45,261 nucleotides of DNA from an uncultured Bacteroidales bacterium (GCA_902788865.1 CADALZ010000021.1:1-45261); one strand, 5' to 3'; counted from the stretch's first letter, positions 1-9,840 are shown. Program-made: numbers and translations. The notes: generated by a model not told the origin, from the letters alone.

Positions 1-93
<93 letters not shown>

Positions 94-100
94 TTCACCC

Positions 101-139
101 GGGAGGGATTCCTTACTGCAAGGAGTCCCTCCTTTTTTT
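101..139 (+). terminator. Rho-independent terminator of the rRNA operon
   Basis: GGGAGGGATTCCTT pairs with AAGGAGTCCCTCC across a 5-nt loop, with one G-T wobble, and is followed by seven T. It sits about 8 nt after the 5S 3' end. Confidence 0.95.
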
Positions 140-210
140 GTATTTGTACATCTGAATCCGTCTCTCAGCGTAAATATGTTACCTTTCTATGCAAAAAAGT
201 TAAGGTTTTG

Positions 211-241
211 TTTGTTACGTGCAATAAATTTAATAACTTTG
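211..241 (+). promoter_or_regulatory. Bacteroidota-type promoter of the leu operon
   Basis: TTTG at 211-214 is followed after 19 nt by TAACTTTG at 234-241, matching the -33/-7 consensus TTTG and TAnnTTTG of the Bacteroidota primary sigma factor. Transcription would start near 248, a dozen bases before the leader peptide start codon. Confidence 0.8.
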
Positions 242-259
242 CAGCGAATTAAAAAAGAG

Positions 260-346
260 ATGGTAAACAATCATACATATAGCAACCTACTACTGGGTAT
301 TATTATTCTACTGGCAAAGGTTAGTGGAAGTGAGGTTTGTGCATGA
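260..346 (+). CDS. leu operon leader peptide (28 codons, Leu/Ile-rich)
   Basis: This short reading frame starts with ATG at 260 and ends with TGA at 344-346. It begins just downstream of the predicted transcription start. Its core reads LLLGIIILLAKV (residues 10-21): five Leu codons and three consecutive Ile codons, with Val at positions 2, 21 and 26. The peptide has no other likely role. Its codon content, its place ahead of a Leu/Ile biosynthetic operon and the alternative hairpins downstream mark it as an attenuation leader. When charged Leu-tRNA or Ile-tRNA is scarce the ribosome would stall over about 287-313 and leave 326-334 free. When they are abundant it would run to the stop codon and cover 326-334. 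The function is inferred from layout; it was too short for routine gene calling. Confidence 0.8.
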   Translation: MVNNHTYSNLLLGIIILLAKVSGSEVCA

Positions 347-408
347 GTATGATGTTTCAGAGATATATTTAGCCTTTCTCACTTCCTGGTGTGAAAGGCT
401 TTTATTTT
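326..408 (+). terminator. Transcription attenuator of the leu operon (antiterminator/terminator)
   Basis: The terminator is AGCCTTTC-T-CAC (371-382) pairing with GTG-T-GAAAGGCT (389-400), followed by TTTTATTTT. An upstream segment, GGAAGTGAG at 326-334, is the exact reverse complement of CTCACTTCC at 378-386, which forms the left arm and loop of the terminator. The two pairings exclude each other. The antiterminator arm lies inside the last third of the leader peptide reading frame, so ribosome position decides which structure forms. Transcription that reads through continues into leuA 23 nt later. Confidence 0.85.
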
Positions 409-430
409 GGTTATTATTTTACTTGAAAGT

Positions 431-1933
431 ATGAGTGATAGATTGTTTATTTTTGATACCACTTTGCGTGATGGTGAGCAGGTACCTGGTTGTCAGCTTA
501 ACACTGTGGAAAAGATTCAGGTAGCCAAGCAGCTTGAGTCTTTGGGTGTAGATGTGATAGAGGCTGGTTTCCCTATCTCAAGTCCTGGTGACTTTAATTC
601 CGTGATTGAAATTTCCAAAGCGGTTACTTGGCCTACTATTTGTGCTCTGACACGCGCTGTCCAAAAGGATATTGACGTTGCTGTTGATTCCTTGAAGTAT
701 GCGAAGCGTAAGCGTATCCATACAGGCATTGGTACAAGTGATTCACATATTAAATATAAATTCAATTCTAATCGAGAAGAGATCATTGAGCGTGCTGTGG
801 CAGCGGTGAAATATGCAAGGAATTTTGTCGATGATGTGGAATTCTATGCAGAAGATGCTGGAAGAACAGACAATGAGTATCTGGCCCGCGTGGTAGAAGC
901 AGTGGTGAAAGCTGGGGCCACCGTGGTGAATATTCCAGATACTACTGGTTATTGCCTGCCTCAAGAGTATTATGAGAAAATCAAGTACCTCAAAGAACAC
1001 GTAGATGGTATAGACAATGCCATTATCTCTACACATTGTCATAACGATTTAGGCATGGCTACGGCAAATACACTGAGTGGTGTCTTAGGAGGTGCCAGAC
1101 AAGTAGAGGTGACAGTGAATGGTATTGGCGAACGCGCAGGCAATACGTCGCTGGAAGAAATTGCCATGATACTGAAGTGCCACAAGCACTTGAATATCGA
1201 GACAAACATCAATACGACGAAAATCTATCCAGTGAGTAGGATGGTAAGTAGTCTGATGAACATGCCTGTTCAGCCTAATAAGGCTGTGGTAGGACGAAAT
1301 GCCTTTGCCCATTCCAGTGGTATCCATCAAGATGGCGTGCTGAAAAACGTGGGTACTTATGAGATTATGAATCCAAAAGACGTGGGGTTGGATGATAATT
1401 CTATCGTATTGACTGCACGTAGTGGTAGGGCAGCTTTGAAGTATCGTCTGAAAGTGCTGGGCGTTTCAGTGGAGGATGATAAGAAGGTGGATAATATCTA
1501 TCAGGCATTCCTGCGTTTGGCAGACAAAAAGAAAGATGTCACAGATGATGATATCTTGGTACTTGCAGGTGCCGACCGCACTGCTTCCCATGCCGTGAAA
1601 CTGGACTATCTGCAGGTGACAACCGGATTAGGTGTTCGCAGTGTGGCCAGCATCGGATTGGACATCTCTGGCCAGAAATTTGAGGCTGCAGCTTCAGGCA
1701 ATGGTCCGGTAGATGCTGCTATCAAGGCTCTGAAGAAGATTATCTTGAAACAGATGACGCTGAAAGAATTTACCATTCAAGCTATCAGTAAAGGTAGTGA
1801 CGATGTGGGTAAAGTGCACATGCAGGTGGAGTATGACGGCAGCTTGTATTATGGCTTTGGAGCTAACACGGATATCGTCACTGCGTCTGTAGAAGCCTAT
1901 ATCGATTGTATAAACAAATTTAGGGTTAAATAA
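431..1933 (+). CDS. leuA: 2-isopropylmalate synthase LeuA
   Basis: LeuA condenses 2-ketoisovalerate with acetyl-CoA, the first committed step of leucine synthesis. The 500-residue protein has the DRE-TIM metallolyase signature DTTLRDGEQ near its N-terminus, the metal ligand motif STHCHNDLG, and GIGERAGN. The C-terminal third is a LeuA allosteric domain with the Gly-rich stretch [11 protein letters not shown]. Length fits the family. I chose ATG 431 ([11 protein letters not shown]) over an in-frame TTG at 407, because 407 lies in the T-run of the attenuator. It is the first structural gene of the operon; leuC starts 15 nt after its stop. Confidence 0.96.
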   Translation: MSDRLFIFDTTLRDGEQVPGCQLNTVEKIQVAKQLESLGVDVIEAGFPISSPGDFNSVIEISKAVTWPTICALTRAVQKDIDVAVDSLKYAKRKRIHTGIGTSDSHIKYKFNSNREEIIERAVAAVKYARNFVDDVEFYAEDAGRTDNEYLARVVEAVVKAGATVVNIPDTTGYCLPQEYYEKIKYLKEHVDGIDNAIISTHCHNDLGMATANTLSGVLGGARQVEVTVNGIGERAGNTSLEEIAMILKCHKHLNIETNINTTKIYPVSRMVSSLMNMPVQPNKAVVGRNAFAHSSGIHQDGVLKNVGTYEIMNPKDVGLDDNSIVLTARSGRAALKYRLKVLGVSVEDDKKVDNIYQAFLRLADKKKDVTDDDILVLAGADRTASHAVKLDYLQVTTGLGVRSVASIGLDISGQKFEAAASGNGPVDAAIKALKKIILKQMTLKEFTIQAISKGSDDVGKVHMQVEYDGSLYYGFGANTDIVTASVEAYIDCINKFRVK

Positions 1934-1948
1934 TAAGATTTGCATACT

Positions 1949-3343
1949 ATGAATACTTTGTTTGATAAGATCTGGGATGCCCATATCGTTCAGAAAGTAG
2001 AAGATGGTCCCACCCAGCTCTACATTGATAGACTTTATTGTCATGAAGTGACTTCTCCTCAGGCCTTTGCAGGCATGAGAAGCAGGGGACTGAAATGTTT
2101 CAGACCTGAGCAGATTTTCTGCATGCCTGACCATAACACCCCCACCCATGATCAAGATAAGCCTATTGAGGATCCGATTTCTAAGAATCAGGTAGATACA
2201 TTGGCAAAGAATGCTGCGGATTTCGGCTTGACGCACTTTGGCATGAATACGCCTAAGAATGGAATCATCCACGTGGTGGGACCAGAGAGAGGCTTGAGCC
2301 TTCCTGGTATGACCATCGTTTGTGGCGACTCTCATACCTCTACCCACGGAGCCATGGGAGCTGTGGCCTTTGGCATTGGCACCAGTGAGGTGGAGATGGT
2401 AATGGCTTCACAGTGCATCTTGCAGCAAAAACCAAAGTCGATGCGTATCAGCGTGAACGGAAAGCTTGGCAAAGGGGTGACAGCTAAAGACGTGGCACTC
2501 TATCTGATGTCCAAGATCTCAACATCTGGTGCCACAGGCTTTTTCATAGAATATGCAGGTGAGGTGGTGCGTGACATGAGCATGGAAGGTCGTCTGACGC
2601 TGTGCAACCTTTCTATAGAGATGGGTGCTCGTGGAGGTTTTATTGCTCCAGATGAGAAAACCTTTGCTTATGTGAAAGGACGCGAATATGCACCTAAAGG
2701 TGAAGAATGGGAAAAGGCAGTGGCTTATTGGAAAACCTTGAAGAGTGGTGAGGATGCAGTTTTCGATAAAGAACTGAACTTCGATGGAGCTGACATTGAG
2801 CCGATGGTAACCTATGGCACTAACCCTGGTATGGGTATGGGCATCACTCAAAGCATTCCTACCACAGAAGGTATGGGCGAAGCTGCGAAGGCTTCTTTCG
2901 GAAAGTCGCTGAAATACATGGGATTCAAACCAGGGGAAAAGCTCCTTGGCAAGAAAATAGATTATGTGTTCCTCGGTGCTTGCACTAACGGACGTATAGA
3001 GGATTTTCGCGCCTTTGCTTCTCTGGTGAAAGGTAAGAAGAAGGCTGAGCAAGTTGTGGCATGGCTGGTGCCTGGTTCTTGGATGGTCGATGCCCAGATT
3101 AGAGAAGAAGGTATCGACAAAGTCTTGCAGGAGGCTGGTTTTGAGATTCGTCAGCCTGGTTGCTCTGCCTGCTTAGCTATGAATGACGATAAAGTGCCAG
3201 CAGGAAAGTATGCGGTCTCTACGAGCAATCGTAACTTTGAAGGCCGTCAGGGCCCTGGCTCCAGAACCATCCTTGCCAGTCCGCTGGTAGCTGCTGCAGC
3301 TGCAATTACGGGAGAAATCACAGATCCACGAACTTTAATGTAA
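1949..3343 (+). CDS. leuC: 3-isopropylmalate dehydratase large subunit LeuC
   Basis: LeuC with LeuD isomerises 2- to 3-isopropylmalate; in organisms using the citramalate route the same enzyme converts citramalate to 3-methylmalate. The 464-residue aconitase-family protein shows [14 protein letters not shown] (first Fe-S Cys), [14 protein letters not shown] and [10 protein letters not shown], together giving the three 4Fe-4S cysteines. The start is ATG 1949 ([12 protein letters not shown]); an in-frame TTG at 1940 is rejected because family members start at this Met. It lies 15 nt after leuA and 7 nt before leuD. Confidence 0.96.
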   Translation: MNTLFDKIWDAHIVQKVEDGPTQLYIDRLYCHEVTSPQAFAGMRSRGLKCFRPEQIFCMPDHNTPTHDQDKPIEDPISKNQVDTLAKNAADFGLTHFGMNTPKNGIIHVVGPERGLSLPGMTIVCGDSHTSTHGAMGAVAFGIGTSEVEMVMASQCILQQKPKSMRISVNGKLGKGVTAKDVALYLMSKISTSGATGFFIEYAGEVVRDMSMEGRLTLCNLSIEMGARGGFIAPDEKTFAYVKGREYAPKGEEWEKAVAYWKTLKSGEDAVFDKELNFDGADIEPMVTYGTNPGMGMGITQSIPTTEGMGEAAKASFGKSLKYMGFKPGEKLLGKKIDYVFLGACTNGRIEDFRAFASLVKGKKKAEQVVAWLVPGSWMVDAQIREEGIDKVLQEAGFEIRQPGCSACLAMNDDKVPAGKYAVSTSNRNFEGRQGPGSRTILASPLVAAAAAITGEITDPRTLM

Positions 3344-3350
3344 CAGAACT

Positions 3351-3944
3351 ATGAAACAGAAATTCAATATCATCACTAGCACCTGCGTACCTCTCCCTTT
3401 GGAGAACGTAGATACAGATCAGATTATCCCAGCTCGTTTCCTGAAGGCTACTGATAAAGAGGGCTTTGGAGACAACCTCTTCCGTGATTGGAGATATGAC
3501 AAGCAGGGTAATCCTATCAAAGACTTTGTCTTGAACGACCCAAAATATGGAGGCGTAGTACTGGTGGCAGGAAAGAACTTCGGTAGTGGAAGCAGTCGTG
3601 AACATGCGGCCTGGGCCATTGCTGGCTATGGCTTCCGTGTGGTAGTGAGTAGCTTCTTTGCAGACATCCATAAGAACAATGAGCTGAACAACTTCGTGCT
3701 TCCAGTGGTGGTGTCTGAAGCATTCCTGCAGGAATTGTTTGATTCTATCTATGCCAATCCTAAGATGGAAGTGGTGGTGGATTTGCCCAATCAGACCATC
3801 ACTAATACGGCTACAGGAAAGTGTGAGACCTTCGAGATCAACGCTTATAAGAAGCATTGTCTGATGAATGGCCTTGACGATATAGACTTCCTTTTGGAAA
3901 ACAAAGATAAGATAGAAGCGTGGGAGAAGAAGCATGGGTGTTAA
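3351..3944 (+). CDS. leuD: 3-isopropylmalate dehydratase small subunit LeuD
   Basis: LeuD is the swivel-domain subunit that completes the active site of LeuC. The 197-residue protein contains VDTDQIIPARFLK near residue 20 and NFGSGSSREHAAWA near residue 80, both diagnostic. Length is normal for the bacterial form. Its last 11 bases overlap the start of the citramalate synthase gene, which suggests translational coupling within the operon. Confidence 0.96.
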   Translation: MKQKFNIITSTCVPLPLENVDTDQIIPARFLKATDKEGFGDNLFRDWRYDKQGNPIKDFVLNDPKYGGVVLVAGKNFGSGSSREHAAWAIAGYGFRVVVSSFFADIHKNNELNNFVLPVVVSEAFLQELFDSIYANPKMEVVVDLPNQTITNTATGKCETFEINAYKKHCLMNGLDDIDFLLENKDKIEAWEKKHGC

Positions 3945-5508
3945 TCGGAAGATAGAAATCATGGACACGACCCTTCGTGATGGCGAACAGACGAGGGGTG
4001 TTTCGTTCGTGCCTCATGAGAAACTCATGATAGCCCGCATGCTGTTGTCCGACCTTAAGGTTGACCGTATCGAAGTGGCTTCTGCACGTGTGTCTGAAGG
4101 AGAACTGGAGGCCGTGCGTCTCATTTGCAACTGGGCCGCTCGTCATGATCTTCTGGAGCATATCGAGGTGTTGGGGTTCGTCGATGGGCATACTTCCGTA
4201 GATTGGATCACATCTGCAGGTGGAAAGGTGATCAACCTGCTTTGCAAAGGTTCAGAGAAGCATTGCACCTACCAGCTGAAGAAGACTGTGGAGGAACATC
4301 TGTCAGACATCCAGTCGGTCATTGCCTATGCGCATGAGAAAGGTATGCAGGTCAACGTCTATCTGGAGGACTGGAGCAATGGCATAAAGGAATCTCCGCA
4401 GTATGTCTATCGGCTGATGGATGGGCTGCAAGGATTGGGCATAGTGCGTTTCTTGCTTCCCGACACTCTTGGTGTGCTCAATCCGATGAGTACTCTGCAC
4501 TATATCCGTGAGATGGTGACACACTATCCGCAGGCACGTTTCGATTTCCACGCCCACAATGACTATGACCTTGGCGTGAGCAATTCGCTGGCTGCTGTTC
4601 AAGGAGGCTGTGGAGGACTGCATGTCACAGTCAATGGCTTAGGAGAGCGAGCAGGCAATGCTCCGCTCGCCAGTGTGCAGGCCGGTCTCCGTGATCAGAT
4701 GGAGGTGGAGACAGGCATCGTAGAGAGCCAGCTCTATAGTGCCAGCTTGTTGGTGTCGTCCTACTCAGGCATAGCCATCGCTCCAAATAAGCCCATCGTG
4801 GGAGAGAGCGTCTTCACGCAAGTAGCTGGTGTTCATGCCGATGGCGACAATAAGAAGAATCTCTATTGCAACTCCCTGCTTCCAGAGCGCTTTGGCCGTA
4901 GGCGTGAGTATGCCTTAGGAAAGAATAGTGGCAAGGCTAATATCCGCAAGAATCTTGAAGATCTGGGCTTGGATCTGGACGAAGCCACCATGCGCAAAGT
5001 CACAGATCGCATCATTGAACTGGGTGATAAGAAGGAAACGGTCTCACAAGAAGACCTCCCTTACATCGTGGCCGATGTGCTGAAGCACAATGTGGTAGGA
5101 GAGGAGAAGGTGAGACTCAAGAGCTACATCGTCAATCTGGCTTATGGCCTGAAGCCTATGGCTACGCTGAAGATTGAGATAAACGGGCAGGAGTATGAGG
5201 AGAGCAGCAGTGGCGACGGACAGTATGATGCCTTCGTGCGGGCCTTGCGCAATGTCTATAAGAAGACACTGAGGCGTAAGTTCCCCATGCTTACTAACTA
5301 TGTGGTGAGTATCCCTCCAGGCGGTCGTACAGATGCTTTGGTACAGACCATCATCTCTTGGAGCTTTGGCAATAGGGAATTCCGTACACGTGGCTTGGAT
5401 GCCGACCAGACAGAAGCTGCTATCAAAGCTACCGTGAAGATGCTCAACATGATAGAGGATGAGTTCTCTAACGCGGACAATATGTACGAAGATGAAGAGA
5501 AAGACTGA
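3934..5508 (+). CDS. cimA: Citramalate synthase CimA (LeuA2-like, Leptospira type)
   Basis: This 524-residue DRE-TIM protein has [15 protein letters not shown] (11-25), FHAHNDYDLG and GLGERAGN, plus a C-terminal regulatory domain with SSGDGQYDAF and PPGGRTDALV. It would often be labelled a second 2-isopropylmalate synthase. It reads much closer to Leptospira citramalate synthase as I remember that sequence: shared blocks include KVDRIEVASARVSEGELE, LGFVDG, VYLEDWSNG and FLPDTLGVL. The pyruvate-pocket residues recalled for the Leptospira enzyme (Leu81, Leu104, Tyr144) match L80, L103 and Y143 here. The likely reaction is pyruvate plus acetyl-CoA to citramalate, which LeuC, LeuD and LeuB then turn into 2-oxobutanoate for isoleucine. 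It overlaps leuD by 11 nt. Substrate choice is inferred, not proven. Confidence 0.82.
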   Translation: MGVNRKIEIMDTTLRDGEQTRGVSFVPHEKLMIARMLLSDLKVDRIEVASARVSEGELEAVRLICNWAARHDLLEHIEVLGFVDGHTSVDWITSAGGKVINLLCKGSEKHCTYQLKKTVEEHLSDIQSVIAYAHEKGMQVNVYLEDWSNGIKESPQYVYRLMDGLQGLGIVRFLLPDTLGVLNPMSTLHYIREMVTHYPQARFDFHAHNDYDLGVSNSLAAVQGGCGGLHVTVNGLGERAGNAPLASVQAGLRDQMEVETGIVESQLYSASLLVSSYSGIAIAPNKPIVGESVFTQVAGVHADGDNKKNLYCNSLLPERFGRRREYALGKNSGKANIRKNLEDLGLDLDEATMRKVTDRIIELGDKKETVSQEDLPYIVADVLKHNVVGEEKVRLKSYIVNLAYGLKPMATLKIEINGQEYEESSSGDGQYDAFVRALRNVYKKTLRRKFPMLTNYVVSIPPGGRTDALVQTIISWSFGNREFRTRGLDADQTEAAIKATVKMLNMIEDEFSNADNMYEDEEKD

Positions 5509-5546
5509 TTATAATCACGTTAAAACATTAAGAAAAACATATCATT

Positions 5547-6608
5547 ATGAACTTTAAAATTGCAGTATTACCAGGTGATGGTATAGGACCTGAGATTTCT
5601 AAGGTCGGTGTAGATGTGATGACTGCTGTCTGTGAGAAGTTTGGTCATCAAGTAACGTATGAATATGCCATCTGCGGCGCGGATGCCATCGACAAGGTTG
5701 GCGATCCTTTCCCAGAGGAGACCTTCCAGGCTTGCTTGCGTGCAGATGCCGTATTGTTCTCTGCAGTTGGCGACCCTAAGTTTGACAATAACCCAACGGC
5801 TAAGGTGCGTCCAGAGCAGGGCTTGCTCGCCATGCGCAAGAAGTTGGGCCTCTATGCCAACATTCGCCCTATGCAGACTTTCAAGAGCCTGCTGCATAAG
5901 TCGCCTCTGCGTCCAGAGCTGGTCGATGGGGCCGACTTCATTACCATCCGTGAGCTCACAGGTGGCATGTACTTTGGCGAGAAATACCAAGACAATGATA
6001 AGGCTTACGATACCAATTACTATACCCGTCCGGAGATAGAGCGCATCATCAGAGTGGGTTACGACTATGCACGTATGCGCCAGCATCACCTCACCATCGT
6101 GGATAAGGCCAATGTGCTGGCCTCTTCACGTCTGTGGCGTCAGATCGGTCAGGAACTGGAGAAAGAATATCCAGATGTGAAGACCGACTATATGTATGTG
6201 GACAATGCTTCCATGCGCATGATTCAGGAGCCTAAGTTCTTCGATGTCATTGTCACGGAGAATACCTTTGGCGACATACTTACCGATGAGAGCTCTTGCA
6301 TCAGCGGTTCTATGGGTTTGCTGCCTTCTGCCTCTACTGGCGACAGCACTCCAGTCTTCGAGCCAGTACATGGTTCTTGGCCACAAGCCAAGGGGTTGAA
6401 CATTGCCAACCCACTGGCACAGGTACTTTCTGATGCTATGCTCTTCGAGTACTTTGGTCTGAAGGAGGAGGGTGCGTTGATTCGTCAGGCTGTAGATGCT
6501 TCTATCGACCAAAACGTACGCACGCCAGATATTCAAGTAGAAGGTGGTGCGAAGTATGGTACCAAGGAAGTAGGCGAGTGGCTGGTAGATTACATCAAGA
6601 AAGCCTGA
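5547..6608 (+). CDS. leuB: 3-isopropylmalate dehydrogenase LeuB
   Basis: LeuB oxidises and decarboxylates 3-isopropylmalate to 2-ketoisocaproate with NAD; it also accepts 3-methylmalate in the citramalate route. The 353-residue protein shows [10 protein letters not shown] at the N-terminus, [10 protein letters not shown], the catalytic stretch [14 protein letters not shown], and the metal/substrate motif [10 protein letters not shown] followed by [10 protein letters not shown] and FEPVHGSWP. It is the last gene of the operon, 38 nt after cimA, and is followed by hairpins and a repeat. Confidence 0.96.
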   Translation: MNFKIAVLPGDGIGPEISKVGVDVMTAVCEKFGHQVTYEYAICGADAIDKVGDPFPEETFQACLRADAVLFSAVGDPKFDNNPTAKVRPEQGLLAMRKKLGLYANIRPMQTFKSLLHKSPLRPELVDGADFITIRELTGGMYFGEKYQDNDKAYDTNYYTRPEIERIIRVGYDYARMRQHHLTIVDKANVLASSRLWRQIGQELEKEYPDVKTDYMYVDNASMRMIQEPKFFDVIVTENTFGDILTDESSCISGSMGLLPSASTGDSTPVFEPVHGSWPQAKGLNIANPLAQVLSDAMLFEYFGLKEEGALIRQAVDASIDQNVRTPDIQVEGGAKYGTKEVGEWLVDYIKKA

Positions 6609-6650
6609 GGCCTCTTCAAGGCAAAAGCCATAGGATAACCGTCTAAAAGT

Positions 6651-6681
6651 GGAGCGGACGTGGTGCAAAAGTCCACGCTCC
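6651..6681 (+). terminator. GC-rich hairpin after leuB, possible terminator
   Basis: GGAG plus CGTGG pair with CCACG plus CTCC around a 9-nt loop, with a four-base bulge in the left arm. It lies 43 nt after the leuB stop. There is no T-run, so termination here is a weak inference. Confidence 0.4.
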
Positions 6682-6695
6682 GAGAGATAAAGTTT

Positions 6696-6776
6696 AATCA
6701 GCAGTGGTGATTGTGCAGACACCACTGCTGATTGTATAATCACCAGTGCTGATTGTACAGACAGCAGTGCTGATTG
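6696..6776. repeat. 21-nt tandem repeat (about 3.6 copies) with embedded hairpin
   Basis: Copies start at 6702, 6723, 6744 and 6765 (last partial). Each begins CAG/CTG[C/G]TGATTGTA or a one- or two-base variant and continues with CAGACA or a variant. The left flank and the first two copies form a perfect 14-bp inverted repeat, AATCAGCAGTGGTG (6696-6709) with CACCACTGCTGATT (6720-6733). The element lies between the convergent leuB and recQ genes and contains no reading frame of note. Confidence 0.75.
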
Positions 6777-6862
6777 AAGTTTGCATCGCCAGTCATCGGG
6801 TTTTGTATGCGGTTTCCAGAGGTTTTAGGTCGTTTGGGTAACTTTTTTATGTCCAAGATCAG

Positions 6863-8689
6863 CTACTCCAGCGCTCTTTTGATGAGCTGGATGAATCGCT
6901 CACCATATTTCTGCTTCTTATACTCGCCAATGCCACTGACATTGCCGAAAGCCTCGATGGTGGTGGGATGCAGCAACGCCATTTGTTGCAACGTCTTGTC
7001 CGAGAAGACGATGTAGGGAGGTACCATCTCCTCGGCAGCTATCTGTTTGCGCAGGCTGCGTAGCAACTCGAACAGTTCATTGTAGTCAATGCTTGTCGCA
7101 GCATGTCCTGCAAATACACTCTTTTCTTTATGCGAAGGCGCTTTCGCCGTCCCTTTCTTCTTAGACTTCGTAGCAGGCTCTTCTCGCTGAATTACAACCA
7201 GTTGCGCACTGCTTTTGCCAAAGAGCACATCGCTCCCAGCAGGTGTGATCTTGAGATGATTCTTCTCATTGTAGGCTATCTCGATGTAGCCCAGCTGCAC
7301 CATCTGCAGCAGATAGTCGTTCCAGTCTTTGGCAGGCACATCCCTGCCAGCTCCGAAAGTCTTCAGTTGCTCATAGTGGTTCTCCGTCACCTCTGGTCGA
7401 AAGTTGCCTCGCAGTATATCTATCAGTGTATTGTTGCCTATCTGCTGGTTGGTACGATACAGCGCACTGAGAGCCTTCTGCACCAGAATAGTACCATCGA
7501 AGCGGTGGGGTGGGTTCATGCACACGTCGCAATGGTGGCAGTCATGGTCAATGTCTTCTCCAAAGTAAGAAAGCAAGATGCGTCTGCGACAGATGTCGGC
7601 CTCGGCATACTGCTGCATGCGCTTCAGCTTCTCCAGATTGATGCCCTCCTGACCACTTTCACGGGCAAACTCCGTGAGGGTGATGACATCACTCAGCGAA
7701 TAGAAAAGCAGAGCCTCGCTGGGCATGCCGTCGCGTCCAGCACGTCCCACCTCCTGATAGTAGTTCTCCAGACTCTTCGGCATGTTGTAGTGGATGATCC
7801 AGCGCACATTACTCTTGTCGATGCCCATCCCGAAAGCGATGGTGGCGCATACCACCTGTACACGGTCGTTGATGAAGTCCTCTTGCGCCTTGTCGCGCTG
7901 CAGGGCAGTCATGCCAGCATGATAGATGGTAGCGTCAATGTGGTGAATACACAGCATCTGGCAGACCTTCTCCGTATTGGCACGGCTTAGGCAATAGATG
8001 ATGCCACATTCGCCTGGATGCTGAGCGATGAAGTTCAGTATGGAGGCGTTCTTCTCACGTGTGCGATAACCTCGACGCACAGACAGCTTGATGTTCGGAC
8101 GATCGAAAGAAGAAATGAAGATGCCAGGATCTTCCAGATGCAGCTGCTTCAAGATGTCTTCACGCGTGATCTTATCGGCAGTGGCAGTCAGAGCCACGAT
8201 GGGCACTTTGGGAAATAGCTCCTTCAAAACATGCAGCTGCGTGTATTCTGGGCGGAAGTCGTGCCCCCACTGCGAGATGCAATGTGCCTCATCCACTGCA
8301 AAGAGCGATACTTCCGTATCACGCAGGAAACCTTCAAGGGCATACATCAGTCGCTCAGGAGAGATGTAGAGCAACTTCAGTGTGCCTTGCAGCGTCATGC
8401 GTATGATTTGAGAATTCTCAGTTTCCGAGTTGTTGCTGTTCAGCGCAGCCGCCATGATGCCATTGGCACGCAGAGCCTCCACTTGATCTTTCATCAGTGA
8501 GATGAGGGGAGACACCACGATGGCAGTGCCTTTCAGAAGCAGGGCTGGCAGTTGGTAGCAGAGACTCTTGCCACCACCTGTAGGCATGAGCACCAGTGCA
8601 TCTTTTCCTTGCAGTACATGCGTGATAATCTCTTCCTGCCGAGGGCGGAAGCTATCATATCCGAAATATTTCTTCAGGGTTTCTTTCAT
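6863..8689 (-). CDS. recQ: ATP-dependent DNA helicase RecQ
   Basis: RecQ is a 3'-5' helicase acting in recombination and replication-fork repair. The 608-residue protein has the full bacterial layout: the helicase core with Walker A MPTGGGKS (K41), DEAH at 133-136 within [17 protein letters not shown], motif [12 protein letters not shown], then the RecQ zinc-binding cluster ([11 protein letters not shown] followed by CHHCDVC), a winged-helix region, and a C-terminal HRDC domain over about the last 80 residues. Its first 35 nt overlap the 3' end of mnmA, so it is probably translated from the mnmA transcript. Confidence 0.96.
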   Translation of the reverse strand: MKETLKKYFGYDSFRPRQEEIITHVLQGKDALVLMPTGGGKSLCYQLPALLLKGTAIVVSPLISLMKDQVEALRANGIMAAALNSNNSETENSQIIRMTLQGTLKLLYISPERLMYALEGFLRDTEVSLFAVDEAHCISQWGHDFRPEYTQLHVLKELFPKVPIVALTATADKITREDILKQLHLEDPGIFISSFDRPNIKLSVRRGYRTREKNASILNFIAQHPGECGIIYCLSRANTEKVCQMLCIHHIDATIYHAGMTALQRDKAQEDFINDRVQVVCATIAFGMGIDKSNVRWIIHYNMPKSLENYYQEVGRAGRDGMPSEALLFYSLSDVITLTEFARESGQEGINLEKLKRMQQYAEADICRRRILLSYFGEDIDHDCHHCDVCMNPPHRFDGTILVQKALSALYRTNQQIGNNTLIDILRGNFRPEVTENHYEQLKTFGAGRDVPAKDWNDYLLQMVQLGYIEIAYNEKNHLKITPAGSDVLFGKSSAQLVVIQREEPATKSKKKGTAKAPSHKEKSVFAGHAATSIDYNELFELLRSLRKQIAAEEMVPPYIVFSDKTLQQMALLHPTTIEAFGNVSGIGEYKKQKYGERFIQLIKRALE

Positions 8690-9761
8690 CGTGTTCGTGG
8701 TAGGTTATTTCCCCGCTGCCTATGACCAGCTTATGTTCCTTGTCGTAAATCACACCAAACTGTCCTGGGGCAATGCCTTGGATCTTCTCATCGGAGACCA
8801 GGCGGCAATGCTCACCATCGTAGTAGAGGCGCCCCGTGCTGAACTCAGGTGTGTGTCGAATCTTGAAGCTCACTTCCACTCCGTCGGCTTCTGACTGCCA
8901 AGGATTCTCTGTGATGAAGTGGAAATCACGCATGGAGAACGCATGACCATAGGCCTTCTGATTGTCGTAGCCGTTGGACACATAGACAATGTTTTGCTCT
9001 ACATCCTTGCGGATAACGAACCATGGTCCGCCGCTGAGTCCTAGTCCCTTACGCTGTCCGATGGTATGAAACCAGAAGCCCTTGTGCTTGCCCAGTTTTC
9101 GGCCCGTTTCCAGTTCTATGATATCGCCCTCCTTCTCACCAAGGAAGTGGCGTACGAAGTCGTTGTAGTTGATGTTGTTGAGGAAGCAGATGCCCTGACT
9201 GTCCTTGCGTTTCGCTGTAGGGAGCTTAGCACGTTCAGCAGCAGCACGCACTTCCGACTTCATCAGGCTGCCCAGCGGAAACATCAGCTTAGACACCTGC
9301 AGGTAGTCTATCTGTGCCAGGAAGTCGGTCTGGTCTTTCACAGGATCTACAGCAGTGCCCAGCCATGTCTTTCCATCTATGACGTGCGTAGTGGCATAAT
9401 GTCCTGTGGCAGTGACGTCGAAAGCCTTACCCACACGCTCCTCGAAGACACCAAACTTGATGAGCTTATTGCACATCACATCAGGGTTAGGCGTAAATCC
9501 ACGCTTGATCTTGTCGATGGCATAAGCCGCCACATGGTCCCAATAGTCGCGATGAAGGTCCACCAACTCCAGTGGCAAGCCGTACTTATGCGCTATAGCC
9601 GTACACATCTCCCAGTCTTCCTCCATGTTGCAATCCATGCCCTCCACATCGTCGCGCCCAATGCGGATATAGAACAAGGATGGCTTATACCCCTGCTCAC
9701 AAAGCAGATGCACCACTACGGAACTATCTACACCTCCAGAAAGTAATACAGCTATATTCAT
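8655..9761 (-). CDS. mnmA: tRNA-uridine 2-sulfurtransferase MnmA
   Basis: MnmA thiolates U34 of Lys, Glu and Gln tRNAs. The 368-residue protein starts with the PP-loop ATP site SGGVDSS (8-14). The two catalytic cysteines are C97 in [13 protein letters not shown] and C192 in [11 protein letters not shown] chose the start [10 protein letters not shown] at 9761; the reading frame is open for 16 more codons upstream, but family members begin at this Met and the region upstream holds the promoter. The 3' end overlaps recQ by 35 nt in another frame on the same strand. Confidence 0.95.
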   Translation of the reverse strand: MNIAVLLSGGVDSSVVVHLLCEQGYKPSLFYIRIGRDDVEGMDCNMEEDWEMCTAIAHKYGLPLELVDLHRDYWDHVAAYAIDKIKRGFTPNPDVMCNKLIKFGVFEERVGKAFDVTATGHYATTHVIDGKTWLGTAVDPVKDQTDFLAQIDYLQVSKLMFPLGSLMKSEVRAAAERAKLPTAKRKDSQGICFLNNINYNDFVRHFLGEKEGDIIELETGRKLGKHKGFWFHTIGQRKGLGLSGGPWFVIRKDVEQNIVYVSNGYDNQKAYGHAFSMRDFHFITENPWQSEADGVEVSFKIRHTPEFSTGRLYYDGEHCRLVSDEKIQGIAPGQFGVIYDKEHKLVIGSGEITYHEHDERNPEEIFRI

Positions 9762-9786
9762 TGACACCTTTTTAAAAAATCGACTA

Positions 9787-9825
9787 CAAAGATAGTGTTT
9801 TTTTCCCATTTTTGCACTATCTTCG
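9787..9825. promoter_or_regulatory. Divergent promoter region with inverted repeat (mnmA / S41 lipoprotein)
   Basis: On the minus strand TATCTTTG (9794-9787) is a perfect TAnnTTTG -7 element for mnmA-recQ. On the plus strand TATCTTCG (9818-9825) is a one-mismatch -7 element for the gene at 9841. The two belong to an inverted repeat, AAGATAGTG (9789-9797) and CACTATCTT (9815-9823). No clear TTTG -33 box was found for either. Confidence 0.55.
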
Positions 9826-9840
9826 CAGCGAAGTTGTGAA

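Noticed and set aside
140-210. tRNA gene after the 5S rRNA
   Set aside because: No cloverleaf or T-loop sequence was found between the terminator and the leu promoter.
407-430. Longer LeuA start at TTG 407
   Set aside because: It lies in the T-run of the attenuator and adds residues not seen before the conserved N-terminus.
1694-2347. 217-codon open frame on the minus strand across the leuA-leuC junction
   Set aside because: It runs antisense to two well-supported genes, has no recognisable motif, and spans a gene boundary.
6702-6776. CRISPR array
   Set aside because: The 21-nt units are contiguous, with no spacers of constant length and no cas genes.
7103-7990. 295-codon plus-strand frame inside recQ
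   Set aside because: It is antisense to the conserved helicase core and its translation has no family features; it reflects codon bias of the real gene.
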